Below are positions 1-15,899 of a stretch of 64,000 nucleotides of DNA, in pieces. The translations under genes and the position numbers were made by a program. Source of the stretch: Paroedura picta (lineage: Eukaryota > Chordata > Lepidosauria > Squamata > Gekkonidae). The stretch covers positions 1,513,501 through 1,577,500 of the forward strand of contig NC_135371.1 of the NCBI RefSeq assembly GCF_049243985.1. The letters run 5' to 3'. Numbering within the stretch: the stretch's first letter is position 1; each line of letters opens with the position of its first letter. Under the pieces are notes generated by a model. That model saw only the letters and a list, made by a program, of their open reading frames with translations, did no database searches and was not told the DNA's origin.

Positions 1-108
1 GAATAACTGAGAATTTTAACATTGTTTTTGGGGGTTATATTTTAATTGTAAACCACCATGAGCCATTTGGGAGTGGTGGTTTAGAAGCCAAATAATAAAT
101 AAATCTGG
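1..108 (+). mobile_element. 3' tail of an L2-like LINE
   Basis: An AT-rich stretch carries the motif TTTTAATTGTAAACC, then an imperfect hairpin, then an AATAAATAAAT tail. This is the usual 3' end of L2/CR1-type elements in reptiles. It abuts the piece homologous to the 5'UTR of the sister genes (CTGGCAGAGG at 109), so the insertion sits about 57 bp upstream of the start codon of gene A. The rest of the element is outside the window. Confidence 0.5.
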
Positions 109-165
109 CAGAGGAGGAAGGTGATGAAGCGCTCCAGGTGAAGCGTGTTTGGAGACAAAGGGAGG

Positions 166-4582
<4,417 letters not shown>

Positions 4583-4853
4583 TCTGTAAACCGCTCCTGT
4601 GGGAGCGGTTTAAATAATAGAGTAACGGGTATGTGGGCGGAACCCTGCTCCTTTCCCCGTGCCGAAGCCGGGGAGGAGGGGGCAGGGATGAGAGACTTCG
4701 CCGCGGGGAAAAGAGCAGGTGAAGCCGGGGAGGGGGGGGAGCACCGGCGGGGGCAGTGGGGGGGAGGCCACCAAGAGGGCTGCTGGGAAGGGGGCTGGGC
4801 CCACCGGCTAGCATGCTAGCACCCATTTTATTGGCATATACAATGGGCTTTAG
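4583..4853 (+). mobile_element. Short Helitron-like nonautonomous element
   Basis: It begins TCTGTAAACCGC directly after an A, followed by a strong hairpin (AAACCGCTCC/GGGAGCGGTTT). It ends with a CCCATT/AATGGG hairpin and TTAG before a T. The same 5' motif opens the longer element at 9043. The interior is GC-rich and noncoding. The degenerate 3' terminus makes the family call moderate. Confidence 0.5.
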
Positions 4854-5596
4854 TATATTTATAATAATAATATGCTGCATTACTCTCATTTTTAGTGCAC
4901 GGGTAGATTGCCTAAGGTAAAGCAACCATCAGGGGCACTAGATTAAATAAATGACGTTTGCAATGTTACATTTAATAGAATCCTTGAGGTTGACCTGAGA
5001 ATCTGATTTCTCACAATTAAAACCAGTACCTGCCTGACAGTTCGCACATCTGTGGGTTCTTGGAGGTAAATGTATCTTTTCCTTGAAATCTTTCTTCGTG
5101 TGAACCCCTAAGTCAGCCGTGTTTTTAGTTCTCCATGTGATGAGTCTACCCTGAGGAAATGACTAAATCAGCCCAGGCAAAAACAGAAACTCCAGAGCGG
5201 GGTCTCTCTCTTAGTAGACTAGAGGCCAGGCCCCGTGTACCCAGGGAGCCCATGGGGGCTAGAATGACAGAAGGGTAGATCATGGGAGGGAGGAGGAGAA
5301 ACCTTGTTGAAGACACTCTCCATCCTCCTTCCCAGCAGTTTAGGCTACGCACAATTGTTCTGTTTTGAAGCCAAGCCGGCCTTCACAGGGCCTCACAGTC
5401 AATTGCGAAAACCCAAGCAAGGTCGCCTATTGGTCACAATAAACTCAGAGCTCAGTTCAAGGCGGGAGCTATGGAGGGCAAGCACTTAGTCTGAGGAAGA
5501 GGGCCTGCCCTCGAAAGCTCACGCCTTGAATAAATCTTTGTTGGTCTGGACTCTGAGGTTATTGTATTTCTTAAGGCTCCAGGCTGCCCCCAAGAG
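4854..5596. other. Intergenic A-B, mostly unassigned
   Basis: No gene is seen. At 5478-5570 there is a fragment of the dispersed repeat with AAAGCTCACGCC and AATAAATCTTTG, which also occurs as a foldback at 40553-40768. The rest shows no recognisable feature. Confidence 0.5.
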
Positions 5597-5962
5597 CAGT
5601 GGTCCCCAACCTTTTTATCACCGGGGACCAGTCAACGCTTGACAATTTTACTGAGGCCTGGGAGGGGGGTAGTCTTTTGCCGAGGGATGTCGCCACTGGC
5701 TGAGCCCCTGCTGCACTTGCTTTCCCGCCGGTGCCCCAGACTTCCTGCTGGGGGGCTCTGCCAGCAGCATCTGTGCAGTGCCATGCCGAGGGGGAGCCCC
5801 AGCCATGGTGGCCGCTGGAGAGCCCCCAAGGTGAGCCGGCAGCAGAGTGACAGGGCAGCCCCCGAGGCAGCAGCCGGGGTGGAGGACGAGGAGGAGCTGC
5901 AGCCCGGTACCGACTAATCTAAGGACCGGACTGGTCCCTGGACCGGCGGTGGGGGACCCCTG
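5597..5962. mobile_element. hAT-type nonautonomous DNA transposon
   Basis: The ends are CAGTGGTCCCCAACC and the inverted GGGGGACCCCTG, typical of Charlie/MER-like hAT elements. The 8-bp flanks CCCAAGAG/CCCTAGAG form a target duplication with one mismatch. The GC-rich interior has no transposase; short open frames inside it are not genes. Confidence 0.75.
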
Positions 5963-6336
5963 CCCTAGAGTACCTGCGACCTGGGGCCCCGTGAGATCCC
6001 ACCAGACCACTCCATGTTCCCCAGGCAGGGCCTGCCCCCCTTCCCTCCAAGATCCAGCCCCACACTTGACTGTCTGTCATTCTTGTTTATTCTTATAGGC
6101 TAAATAGGCTGATGAGGACCCCACTTTAGGAGCACGTGTGGCCCACCGAAGCACCGCACGTGACAAAACTCTCCTCTTGGGCGGGCGCAGCGGCGGGGGG
6201 GGGGGGCGCGGCTCGAGCCAGCGAGCCCGGCCAGAAGCCCCTCCCACCCCCCCCCCCCCACCCCGGGGGCCGCCCAGGCAAGAGGCAGCGAGGCCGGCCG
6301 GGCGGAGCTCCCTGGGGGTTGGCGCAGAGTCAGCGG

Positions 6337-6375
6337 AAGGGTTAAGGGGACGGAGTCGCCCTGCCTAGAGCGGCC
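6337..6375 (+). promoter_or_regulatory. Shared cluster promoter element, gene B
   Basis: The sequence AAGGGTTAAGGGGAC with GGAGTC, then CCTAGAGCGGCC, matches six other sites placed in the same way in this window. It lies 85 bp upstream of a good first-exon donor (CCACCG/GTAAGG at 6460/6461), within a CpG-rich stretch that also holds two TTCCGG (ETS-type) motifs. It is probably the core promoter of gene B with a noncoding first exon ending at 6460. The protein that binds it is unknown. Confidence 0.6.
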
Positions 6376-6460
6376 CCGTGACTTCCGGCCGCCCCGCCCC
6401 GCCGCTTCCGGCCATGCCTGTTGGGGCCGCCGTGGTCGGAAGGGGCCCGCAGTCCCACCG

Positions 6461-7728
6461 GTAAGGCCGCGGAAGGGCTCCTCCCTTGGCGCTGGGGGGG
6501 GGGGGCGTGGAGGGACCCCTCCCCTTCCTGGGCAATCCCCTCCCCCCTCCCGCCCCCCTGGCCTGGCCTGGCCTGGCTCCAGTCCCCGGGGGAGGGGGGG
6601 GTTGGGGTTGGGGGGCTCTCCCTGGGATCTCTCCCTGGGATCCCGAGCGCGGATCCTCCTCCTCCTCCTCCTCCTCGGGGGCCGGGAAGAAGAGGCGGCC
6701 ACGAAGCTCTGGAGGCGGGACCAAAAGGCTGTTTTGTTCCTGGGGGGAACTGGGCTGCTGCCTCTGCGGGGCGCCTGCCTGAGCGGGCTGCAGAAGCAAC
6801 CCTGAATCCCCTTGCACGAGAGTAGAAGCCCCCATTGAAACACGCACCCAATGAGCGGGAGCCGTTTCAAACGAGGTTTCCACTCCAGAAGCCCCCCTTG
6901 AAGATCAAGCGCCCTCGATGAAAAGGCCCCTTTCACGTTCTCATTCTTCCTCGCGTGCCGCGCTCCCCCATCGTGCTGAAGCCTGACCCACAGTGGAGAG
7001 GAAAGGGTTGGCCAGTGAGAAGGCCCTTCTTCTTGATAGACACCCGAGTATGCTGGGAAGGGCTTGGCAGGATCTCCCAGAGCAGAGGGGAAACGAGCGT
7101 TACATGCGGTGAAGTTTGACATTTTCATTTCCATGTCCACTAATCTCCGTGAAATTGTCTTAAGTGTATATTTTTCATCCTGACACACCATGTCTAAACC
7201 ATTTGTTTTAAGCTTAGACTGAATTCTGTTGTGCCAAGTAGAGACAGAAGGATCGCTTAGGAGGTCACCTGTCAAGCTTCCCAAATTGGACGTGAAGTGG
7301 ATTTTCAACCAACACTTTATGCTCTGTGAGCCGATGGGGCTTTCTGGAACTTGCTCTTCATCTTGATTCCATGTTTTCAATATCTAGACCCCACTTTTCT
7401 TCCCCTGGGGGTTTGCCACGTTCTGCCCTGGGGCTCCCAGATTTAATCCGACAACATGACTAGCTCCCTCCTGCTGTTGAATCACTCATTTAAAATAAAT
7501 GAAGAAAGAAATATTTTTATTGCCCTTCCTTCCTGGTGGGGCCAGGGTCAGTGTGTGTGTTTAGTGTGGCAAAATAAACCAGCAATATGGAAGACAAAAA
7601 TCCTTAGTTCTGCTTTCAGTGGTCATGAATCAAAGCTCACTTCCTCTGTTGCCGATGTCATATACATGCAAGTATGTGTATATTTACATATGTAAAATTT
7701 GAATCCAAACATCAGTCTTGGCTTTGCA
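6461..7728 (+). other. First intron of gene B
   Basis: GC-rich, G-run-containing DNA with a short CTC trinucleotide run near 6655-6680, then unremarkable sequence. The intron would end at a TTGCAG acceptor (7724-7729), just before the 5'UTR part of the SCAN exon. No gene or clear repeat is seen. Confidence 0.45.
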
Positions 7729-7828
7729 GGAGGTCACAGAGCTGATACTTGCCTTCATAGAAAAACCTGACAGAGGAGTCCAGGTGATCCAGCAGTCCAG
7801 GTGAAGGCTGCTTGGAGAGGAAGGGAGG

Positions 7829-10800
7829 ATGAGGGCAGAGCCGGACTCAGCTGCCCCTGAATCAGGAAAAGGCCTGGATGGCACCGAAGCCAGGAGCAGA
7901 AGGGAGCTGTGGGAAGGAATCCTACGGAATATCCTGGGAAACATCTTCCCTCCAGATGTGCAGCACCAGCAATTCCTGCGGTTCAGCTACCAAGAGGCTG
8001 AGGGGCCCCGAGAGGTCTGCAGCCGACTTCATCATCTTTGCCACCAGTGGCTGAAGCCGGAGAGGCACAGCAAGTGGGAGATGCAGGACCTGGTGATCTT
8101 GGAAAAGTTCCTCGCTGTCCTGCCCACAGAGATGAAAAGCTGGGTCTGGGAATGCCAGCCAAAGACCAGTTCCCAGGCGGTGGCCCTGGCTGAAGGCTTC
8201 CTCCTGAGCCAGGCGGAGGACCAGAATCAGGACCAGCAGGTGAGAGGGATTCATCTAGTTTGGGGTTGGGGCACAAAAGGCGAACAAAAATACAATCCAC
8301 ACAAATAGCCCTGCTGTTTTCATACATACCTCTCCTCTGTCAGTTTCCTCTTCCATTTTTCATCCCTGTCCCCTGAACGGGATCCCCATTTCTTTTTCAG
8401 GCACCGGAAACAGTCACACAAGAGCATTACCCTGGAGCCACTTTTCTGGGTAAGAGCGAAAAGGGTGTTTTTCCTGACTGTCAGTGGGCTGCCTCAATGC
8501 CCCAAGAAAGATGGTCCCTTTGGGCTTCTCAGTTCAGAAATTCCGTTTGGGGGAGTAAAAATATGAGGTTGGCTTCAATTCACTGCAAGGTAACTGGACA
8601 AATGCAGTAACGAATTCCAGTTGGCTTCCAAAATCTAGTGAAAATTATTAATGTCAAAAATTGGGGAATCATTGCATTGGTTTAATAAAAAGGATGACAA
8701 AAGCACAAGATTTGAGGAGCTTTTTTTCCATAGAAATTTCTGAGACTCTGACGTCAGGGAATGTCCAGAGTTGACCAACATTAGGGGAAGGTGGCCATCA
8801 GATGGTCACAAAACTGCGTTCTTTTAAGGGCCAAGGAAGGGACAGTATTGTCCAAAATAACCTAAGATCCTCTTTTAAAAGTCTGCTTGGCCCGTCAAGA
8901 AGGCATGGAGGTCTAATGAAGGGGACGTGTCAGTGGCGTCTCTCACCCTGTCGCCTAGCTGCAAAGATATTTTGGGCTGTGGAAGCTGCCTGTTCCCTGC
9001 CTTTCAGAGTTTCTCCTTTTTAAGTTTGGAAGTGGACAATTATCTGTAAACCGCCCGTGGCGCCGCGGGCGCCACGGACTAAATAAGACAGTAAGGGGTT
9101 CTGGGGCGGGATGTGTCCGGGATGAGGAAGGGTCCAGATTGGACCCTTCCTCATGACAGACAATCAGAGGGACCAATCGGCAGGCGCGAAGCAGCGCGGC
9201 TCGCAGCGGCTCGCAGCGCGGCTCGCAGTTGCTCCTTTGCCGCTGGCCTGAAGCTGCGTCAGGCCAGAGGAAGGCTCCAGAGAGCCTAGGGTGGGGTGGG
9301 GTGGGGTGGGGTGGGGGGGCGGCCGGCCCTCTCCTGGCTGCTGGAGCGGCTTCGCAGCATCGGAGACGCTGCGCAGCCGCTCCAGCAGCCAGGAGAGGGC
9401 TTCAGAGAGCGTCGGGTGGGGTGGGGGGGCGGCCGGCCTTCTCCTGGCTGCTGGAGCAGCTTCGCAGCATCGGAGACGCTGCGCAGCCGCTCCAGCAGCC
9501 AGGAGAGGGCTTCAGAGAGCATCGGGTGGGGTGGGGGGGCGGCCGGGCAGGGCTTCAGAGAGCCTGGGGGGCGGGGGCCGCCGGCCTTCTGGCTGCCGGA
9601 GCGGCGAACGCGCCGAAGAGCCGCCGCCCGATCTCAGTTCGCCCCGTTGACCAGTCGGCCCAACTTCGTTGCCAAAACACTGCGCCCCAATGACCAGCCA
9701 CCACAGGAGCCCACACCCTGCTTGCCAATGCAAGCAGAATGGCGCCGCGTAGCTGCACCCCATCCTCAAAAATGGCCCCTCTGGACGGTAAGCTCCCTCG
9801 CCTCTTTCTGCCTAATTGGGCAGCACGCCGCACAACAAGCTGCATTATTGATTCAGAAGCCTTCAAGATAAAAACTAGATGCTGTTCGTTTTTTTAAAGT
9901 TGGAAGACAGGACAAGGATTACTTGGATTCAATAAATAACGCTGTCTTACCCACATCAAGCCTTGAGAGGAGCCTGACAGAGCACAAGTTCAAACAAGGA
10001 AGTTATTTGCCAGGTAGTAGACCCTGAGTGCTGCTCCACTACCAAACAATCAGAAGACTTCTGACAAACTGCAAGCACTTAATAACATTTGCTTGCCAAC
10101 TGTATCATGATGGAACAATTTGAGGAGAGTAATTTAAACTTTAGCTTCGACAGTAGACTTTACACTTTAGGGGGGTGGGATCTCCCTTGCAAATAATTGA
10201 TGCAATATCACAGTACTCCGTGTAAATATTTTTACTGCTTTGTTTGGGGGGGGGATTGTTTCTTATAATCCTACAGAATATTAATTGTATGGCATATCTA
10301 TGTACTCAATAGTATGGTGAGCTTAACTGCAATGCTACACTGTTCTATCATGAAGTTTGTATTTACACTGAATAAAGGGTTTATGTTTTTTGAGGGAGGG
10401 GTATAAAAAAAGAAGATATCTGTTTAAAAGGATCCAAGGGACCTGGAGAGACTTTGACAGGAGAAATCAGAAGTCTGCAGTCCACTGAAGAATTAAACTA
10501 TTGGGAGTAATAATATGGGCTGATGCACTCAATATAGCAGTAATGCCTTCAGAAAAAGAGAGGAAAAAATTCAGATCCTCTAGGCTGCAATGGAGCTAAA
10601 TTCAGGATGACAAGAAATGGGAGCAGTACTCATTATGTCTGATTGCTAATTACCCCTTTGAATGATTCAGTTATGCCTGCTACTAGATAATTAGTTTAGT
10701 CATTTATGGCTGCACGTCCGCTTCCACGGGCCCCTGCCAGCACCCCCCAACCCACACTCACTGCTAGCGCCCATTGCATTTAGAACTGCAATGGGCTTGA

Positions 10801-13800
10801 TTACTAGTCTGTAATAAAGATGCAAGGATAGTTCCAATCAAGAAGCAAGACAGGGAGAATCTTATCCTGCTGTCCCCCTGGAACTGAAGTGCAAAGAACC
10901 CTGGAAGTACCAAATGCCTTCTTTTCCACTTCTTATGCTTCCAGATGTTGCCAAACATTCTTTGCCATCTCTTTGTGGCTCAGAGGGAGCAGTCCCCGTT
11001 CAGCCTGATGGGGTAAGTGTGGATGTTGCCCTTGGGTTTCTTCCCTCGCCTTCAGACTCCTTCCCTTGGCTGTTTATTGTGCTGCTCATTAGATAGAAAA
11101 TGAAAATGGGGGTTGAATCCTGAATGTCAGCATTTTACAGAACTTTTGAGGTGCCTTTAGAAGGGAAAGATAGAGGAATTTGTGTGTTCTTCTTTTCAGG
11201 GCCGGGTGACATTGGAGGAGGTGTCTGTCCATTTCACGGAGGAGGAGTGGGCTCTGCTGGATCCGGACCAGAGGAGGCTTCACCAGGAAGTCATGGAGGA
11301 GAATGGCCAGAACATGGCCTCTCTGGGTAAGGCTCTGCTGGTTCATGATTGATGGATGCTGAAGACAGAACTCGTTCCTGCCAAGAAGCACCTCAGGTTT
11401 GACCTGGGTGGCCCAGGCTGGTCCAGTCTCTTCCAGCCTTGGAAGTTCAGTGGGGTTGGTCCAGGTCAGTCCATGGACGGGAGACCACCAAGGAAGTCCA
11501 GGGTCATCCTGCAGAGCAATAGCAAACGACCTCTATCCGTTTCTTGCCTCAACTAACCTTTGGGGCAGGGATAGTCAAACTGCGGCCCTCCAGATGTCCA
11601 TGGACTACAATTCCCAGGAGCCCCTGCCAGCAAATACTGGCAGGGGCTCCTGGGAATTGTAGTCCATGGACATCTGGAGGGCCGCAGTTTGACTACCCCT
11701 GCTTTGGGGTCTCCATCAGTGGGCTATGACTTGGCAGCACTTCCCACTGCCACCACTAGGGGCCCTGAGGTGGATTTCTAATGGAGACTCTCGGTGAGGG
11801 AGTAGAGTGGACTCCTACCCATGCAAGGGTGGGGTTTCTGCAAACCGACTCCATAAGTATTCATGTGTAAGCGAAAATTTTGTTTTCAAATGTCAACGAA
11901 CACAGCAGAGACAGGAGGCATCTCCCCTCCCCCTGCCCAAAACTGCTGGCTTCTTTGTGCTCATGGGGCATTGGGTGGGTGTTTATAGAGCGCTTGGCTT
12001 TAAATAAGAAGTAATTTATATGCTACCTCACCACAGAAAAACTCAAGTTTGTTCAAAAAATCTAAACTATCCCAGAAAATCCTAAATACTGCCAAAAATC
12101 TGTTTAAAAAGCCACAGGGCAGGAGGACACGGTAAAACAGCTGCTGAGTTGCCCGAGGAATTTCCGAAAACAATCCTTAGTTTAGAAGAGCATAAGAAAG
12201 CTAAACAAAAAATAGCCCTGCAATTTCAAGGCCAGTAGGAGAGCAATGTTTTGGCCTGGCTCTATAGAAGGGTAAGCACCAAGTGACCCTTCTGGGGCAG
12301 CGGATATCCTCAGTTCAGGGTCCCCCACACACTCCCTTCTCTCCACCTGGCGTATGTCTGCAGTCCAGACCCCAGAGCACAGCCCTTGGGAGGCTGGACA
12401 CGCAAGGAGTGGAAAGTATGGTCAGCTTTCTACGTTGGGAGGCCAAATTGGATCTCTGTCGTTTGGGTGTCTCATGAATTCGGTTCAGTTCTGTCCTTGG
12501 ATTTGGGAAGTCACCTTCTAGTCCACCTTCCCATCCCCCCCCCCCGAGCCCCTGGAAGATATGCAAGAAGAAGAGCAGATCGAAGGCTATCACTCCTCAG
12601 AGAGAGAACTGCCTCTGCACAAGGAGATTCCACTGGTCCGCCTTGTTTGTGATGGAAGTTCATCCAAGAAAAATCAAGAGTTTATAGACAGAGGGTGAAA
12701 TGTTGAGAGGGGACTAAATTGCTAAATTGTCATTTGGAGGAGGGCAGGGAAAGTTCCTGTTGAAAGTACGTGAGGAAGGATATTGACTAGATATGCGGAA
12801 GAAATGTTTCACAGAGAGAGTAGTTCAGCAGTGGAATCGAGTGCCTTTAGGAAATGATGAGTCATTGGCTGTCTTCAATTAGCGGCTGGACAAATACTGA
12901 CCAAGGACGCTTTAGGGTGATCCAGCATTGAGCAGGAGGTGGGACTAGATGGCCTGTATGGCCCTTTCCAACTCTATGATTCCCTTTCAAGTGATATCTA
13001 GTCATTATCCAGAGCAGTTAATATCCTTCTTTACTTGATTCTCCTTTTGCCTCAAGGTCATATCTGTCTCTCCTCTTTATTCAAGCAGCTGAAGGACCCC
13101 AAATGAAGTCTGTGGAAGAACCAGAACACTCCGTCCTGGAGAAAAAAGAGCAGAAAAGAACTGGGACAGCAAAATGGAAAAGAGAGGAGTCTAAATCCTC
13201 CCCTCTCAGTGGTGAATCCCAGATGCTAGGCAGATTCTGCGGAATGGACATAGAGGAGACACCTCATCAATGGTTGGAGCATGGAAGGAATTCTTCTCAG
13301 AACTGCATGCTTAATATTCATCCAGAAATTCATACAGCGGAGAAATCATGTAAATGCTTGGAGTGTGGAAAGATCTTTGCTCAGAGTTCACACCTTAAAT
13401 CCCATGAGGATATCCACACTAGAGAGAAACGATATGAATGCATAGAGAGTGGAAAGAGCTTTGCTTGGAGATCACAGCCTACTATCCATCAACATATGTA
13501 CACTGGGGAGAAACCATATGAATGCTTGGAGTGTGGAAAGAGCTTTGCTCACAGTTCAGGCCTTAAATCACATCAACCTGTCCACACTGGAGAGAAACCC
13601 TATAAATGCTTGGAATGTGGAAAGAGCTTTGCTCAGGGCTCACAACTTAAATCCCATCAACGTATCCACACTGGGGAGAAACCATATAAATGCTTGGAGT
13701 GTGGAAAGAGCTTTTCACAGAGTTCAAACCTTAAAACTCACCAGCGTATCCACACTGGGGTGAAACCATATGAATGTGTGGAGTGTGGAAAGAGCTTTGC

Positions 13801-14236
13801 TGAGAAGTCAAGGCTTAAATACCATCAACTTATCCACACTGGGGAGAAACCATATGAATGCTTGGAGTGTGGAAAGGGTTTTGCTGTTAATTCACAGCTT
13901 ACTAAACATCAAGTTATCCACACTGAGAAGAAACCAAATGAATGCTTGGAGTGTGGAAAGAGCTATGCTTGGAAGTCAGACCTTACAATCCATGAACGTA
14001 TCCACACTGGGGAGAAACCATATAAATGCTTAGTGTGTGGAGAGAGCTTTGCTCAGCATTCACAACTGAAATCCCATCAATTTATACACACTGGGGAGAA
14101 ACGATACGAATGTTTGGAGTGTGGAAGGAGCTTTGCTCTCAATTCACAGCTTACTAAACATCAACTTATCCACTTTGTGGAGAAACCATTTGAATGCCTG
14201 TTTCCAGTGTTGCAAGAGCTTCAGCCTTCTGCCTAG
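7829..14236 (+). CDS. Gene B: SCAN-KRAB C2H2 zinc-finger protein, 9 intact fingers
   Basis: Coding exons are 7829-8239 (SCAN), 8401-8449, 10945-11012, 11200-11326 (KRAB-A) and 13086-14236 (fingers). Phases agree and give 601 residues. The SCAN exon itself runs from the acceptor at 7729/7730. SCAN residues are more diverged than in A, C and D ([32 protein letters not shown]). KRAB reads [20 protein letters not shown]. The finger exon encodes nine intact fingers plus one broken second finger (CIESG, terminal Tyr for His). The final finger is lost to a frameshift, leaving the tail [15 protein letters not shown]. The finger-exon acceptor is a tandem NAGNAG (AAGCAG, 13083-13088), so one Ala may be optional. 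A Helitron-like element fills most of intron 3. Role by family: sequence-specific repressor, target unknown. Confidence 0.86.
9043..10807 (+). mobile_element. Helitron-like nonautonomous element, 1.77 kb
   Basis: It starts TCTGTAAACCGCC after an A, with a hairpin (CCGTGGCGCC/GGCGCCACGG). It ends with a GCCCATTGCA/TGCAATGGGC hairpin 11 bases before CTAG, followed by T. These are the expected Helitron ends and there is no target duplication. The interior has 110-bp GC-rich repeats, each containing a long stem-loop, then AT-rich noncoding DNA. No Rep/helicase is encoded. It lies in the intron between exons 2 and 3 of gene B. Confidence 0.6.
9290..9560. repeat. 110-bp tandem repeats with internal foldbacks
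   Basis: About 2.3 copies with period 110 bp (the GGCGGCCGG landmark recurs at 9318, 9428 and 9538). Each full unit has arms TCCTGGCTGCTGGAGC and its complement around a 25-base loop, joined by GGGGTGGGG tracts. They lie inside the Helitron-like element. Short simple repeats GGCTCGCAGC precede them at 9197-9230. Confidence 0.75.
11395..11750 (+). mobile_element. 5S-rRNA-derived SINE, split by a MITE
   Basis: 11430-11520 resembles the 3' half of 5S rRNA and its SINE extension (TGGAAGTTCAGTGGGG, ACGGGAGACCACC, GGAAGTCCAGGGTC, GCAAACGACCTCT). The body is interrupted at 11566 by a hAT MITE and resumes at 11710 (GGGCTATGACTTGGCAGCAC). It lies just 3' of the KRAB exon of gene B. Equivalent copies follow the KRAB exon in genes D and E. 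Confidence 0.7.
11566..11701. mobile_element. Palindromic hAT-type MITE (copy 2)
   Basis: Termini are CAGGGATAGTCAAACTGCGG and the complement ending in CTACCCCTG. The arms are nearly perfect, with GCCAGC/GCTGGC at the tip. An exact 8-bp target duplication CTTTGGGG flanks it (11558-11565 and 11702-11709), giving the best-defined ends of the family in the window. Confidence 0.88.
12690..12985 (+). mobile_element. CR1-type LINE 3' end
   Basis: It contains the usual CR1 3' landmarks in order: GAGAGGGGACTAAATTGC, GTTCAGCAGTGGAATCGA, and GGGACTAGATGGCCTG followed by CCAACTCTATGATTC. It is heavily truncated and noncoding, and lies in the intron before the finger exon of gene B. Confidence 0.75.
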
Positions 14237-14929
14237 CATTATGGATATCATAATGTGGAGATTTTGGGTTAGATCAAGACTGTACTGTACAGATGTTGAC
14301 TGTGTACTGGTTAAGGCATATTTGGAATATATACCATGTTACTATAAAATGTGAGGAGCTATTTTTCTACCCATCTTATGGAGGGGTATCATGGACTTTT
14401 AGGATTACCAGATGATGCTGTTCAGGACTTGGCTCTCTTCTCTGCTTGCTCCATTCACCGTATTTAATAATAGTTTGACTACTGGATTAGCTGTTCTCCC
14501 TTCTGCAAAAAGAGCAGCCATTACACTACTTAAGCTAACAGCAAGAGCAGTCATTCTTTATGCCATACTGCATCCAACATTTCTGGCAAGCATCCTGCAT
14601 TGTGTAGGGGGCTGGACTAGATGACCCTTGAGGTCCCTTCCAACTATATTATTCTGTGATTATATCTTAGCATGCCTTTCTCCCAGCATGCTTCGAAAGC
14701 AGTTACTGTTGTTCTGGTTCCCTCCATTTTATCCTAACAATATCCATGCTGAAAGGGAGGTTCGACTGAGAATGCGCGACTGGTCCAGAGGTAGCCTGCA
14801 GATTACATTGCTGGAAATGGGATTTGAACCTGCATCTCCTAGAGCCTAGTTGGGTACTCTTACCGCTATCAAGAAGACAGATGGGTTAAGGAAATTTATG
14901 TAAATAAAATTCTGCTCACATATATCGTG
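14237..14929 (+). other. 3' region of gene B
   Basis: Probable 3'UTR and downstream DNA. A candidate AATAAA lies at 14903-14908. A CR1 3' end (CTGGACTAGATGACCC) sits at 14608-14650, and a diverged minus-strand MIR/tRNA-type SINE at about 14725-14875 (GGGATTTGAACCTGCATCTCC resembles an inverted B box). No other gene is seen. Confidence 0.5.
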
Positions 14930-15890
14930 GAGTTAATCAATTTCAGCTATTGGACGCAGCAGAGAAGATGCCTGATGAACTGTGGCAGGAAAGTCATTCG
15001 ACTGTTGTTGAAACAGCAGTTAAATGCAATACCACAAAGGAAGCCAGAAAAGATCAAAATGGGTCTCACATGAAACTATAAGAATAGCTGAATATAGAAA
15101 AGCAGCAAAAACTACAGGCAGAAGGGAGGAAGCAAGAAAATTAAATGTGCATTTTCAAAGGGCAGCAAGAATAGACAGTGAAGCTTGCTGGAATCAGAAA
15201 TGCTAGCAGTTAGAAGAAGATCACAAAAAGGGATACGCAGATAAACAACAGAGCATCAAGAACTGGTAGTGGAAATACACAGAATAACTGTTCACATGTA
15301 GAATGGAAGTTTGTTCTCTTCAAAATGAAAAAGGAATAGAACTTTAACTGGGCATTCTTGAGGAGGAAGTGGAATGGGCCTTGAGAATGGGCCTTGCCCC
15401 AGGCATTGACATCATAACCTGCTGAGATGTGCATCAGTCAGAACCCTTACAGCTTTGTGCCAGAAAATCTGGGAAACTAATAACTGGCCAGATGAGTGGA
15501 AATGATCTGTGTTTATCCCACTACCAAAAAAAGGGTGACTAAAAATACTGTTCCAATTACCGTATAATAGGCCTCATTTCTCATGTTAGTAAGATCCTGC
15601 TTAAAGTCATACAACAATGCATATCAATAATCATTGAAAGAGAATTACCAGATGTTCAAGATGGCTTTCGACGGGAGCATGGGACCAGATAGCAAACCTG
15701 CACTTGATTTTGGAAAAGTCACGGGAATATCCAAAGGCTGTCTACACCTGCTTTACTGACTACAAGAAAGCTTTTGATTGTGTGGATCGCATCAAATTGT
15801 GGAAAGCCCTGCAAAATTTGGGCGTGTCAGTGTATTTGATCAAACTGATGCGGTTTGATCAACGATTAAGCTTCCTAATAATGTATAGCA
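14930..15890 (+). mobile_element. Decayed BovB-like (RTE-type) LINE fragment
   Basis: Conceptual translation shows pieces typical of a LINE reverse transcriptase region: WVSHETIRIAEYRKAAK near 15060, a SNYR-like motif near 15550, and VYTCFTDYKKAFDCVDRIKL near 15740. The DYKKAFDCVD block matches BovB/RTE or Dong/R4 elements. Several interruptions and the absence of a YADD block make it a dead fragment. Confidence 0.65.
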
Positions 15891-15899
15891 GTCTCCAGT

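Noticed and set aside
5639-6010. Overlapping open frames within 5597-5962
   Set aside because: They lie inside a nonautonomous hAT element and resemble no transposase.
6100-7380. 426-codon minus-strand open frame over the gene B promoter
   Set aside because: GC-rich low-complexity translation (Pro/Arg/Gly) across a CpG island and first intron, with no domain.
9229-9871. Gly/Ala-rich open frames across the 110-bp repeats
   Set aside because: They follow the tandem repeat inside the Helitron-like element. Both strands are open owing to GC content.
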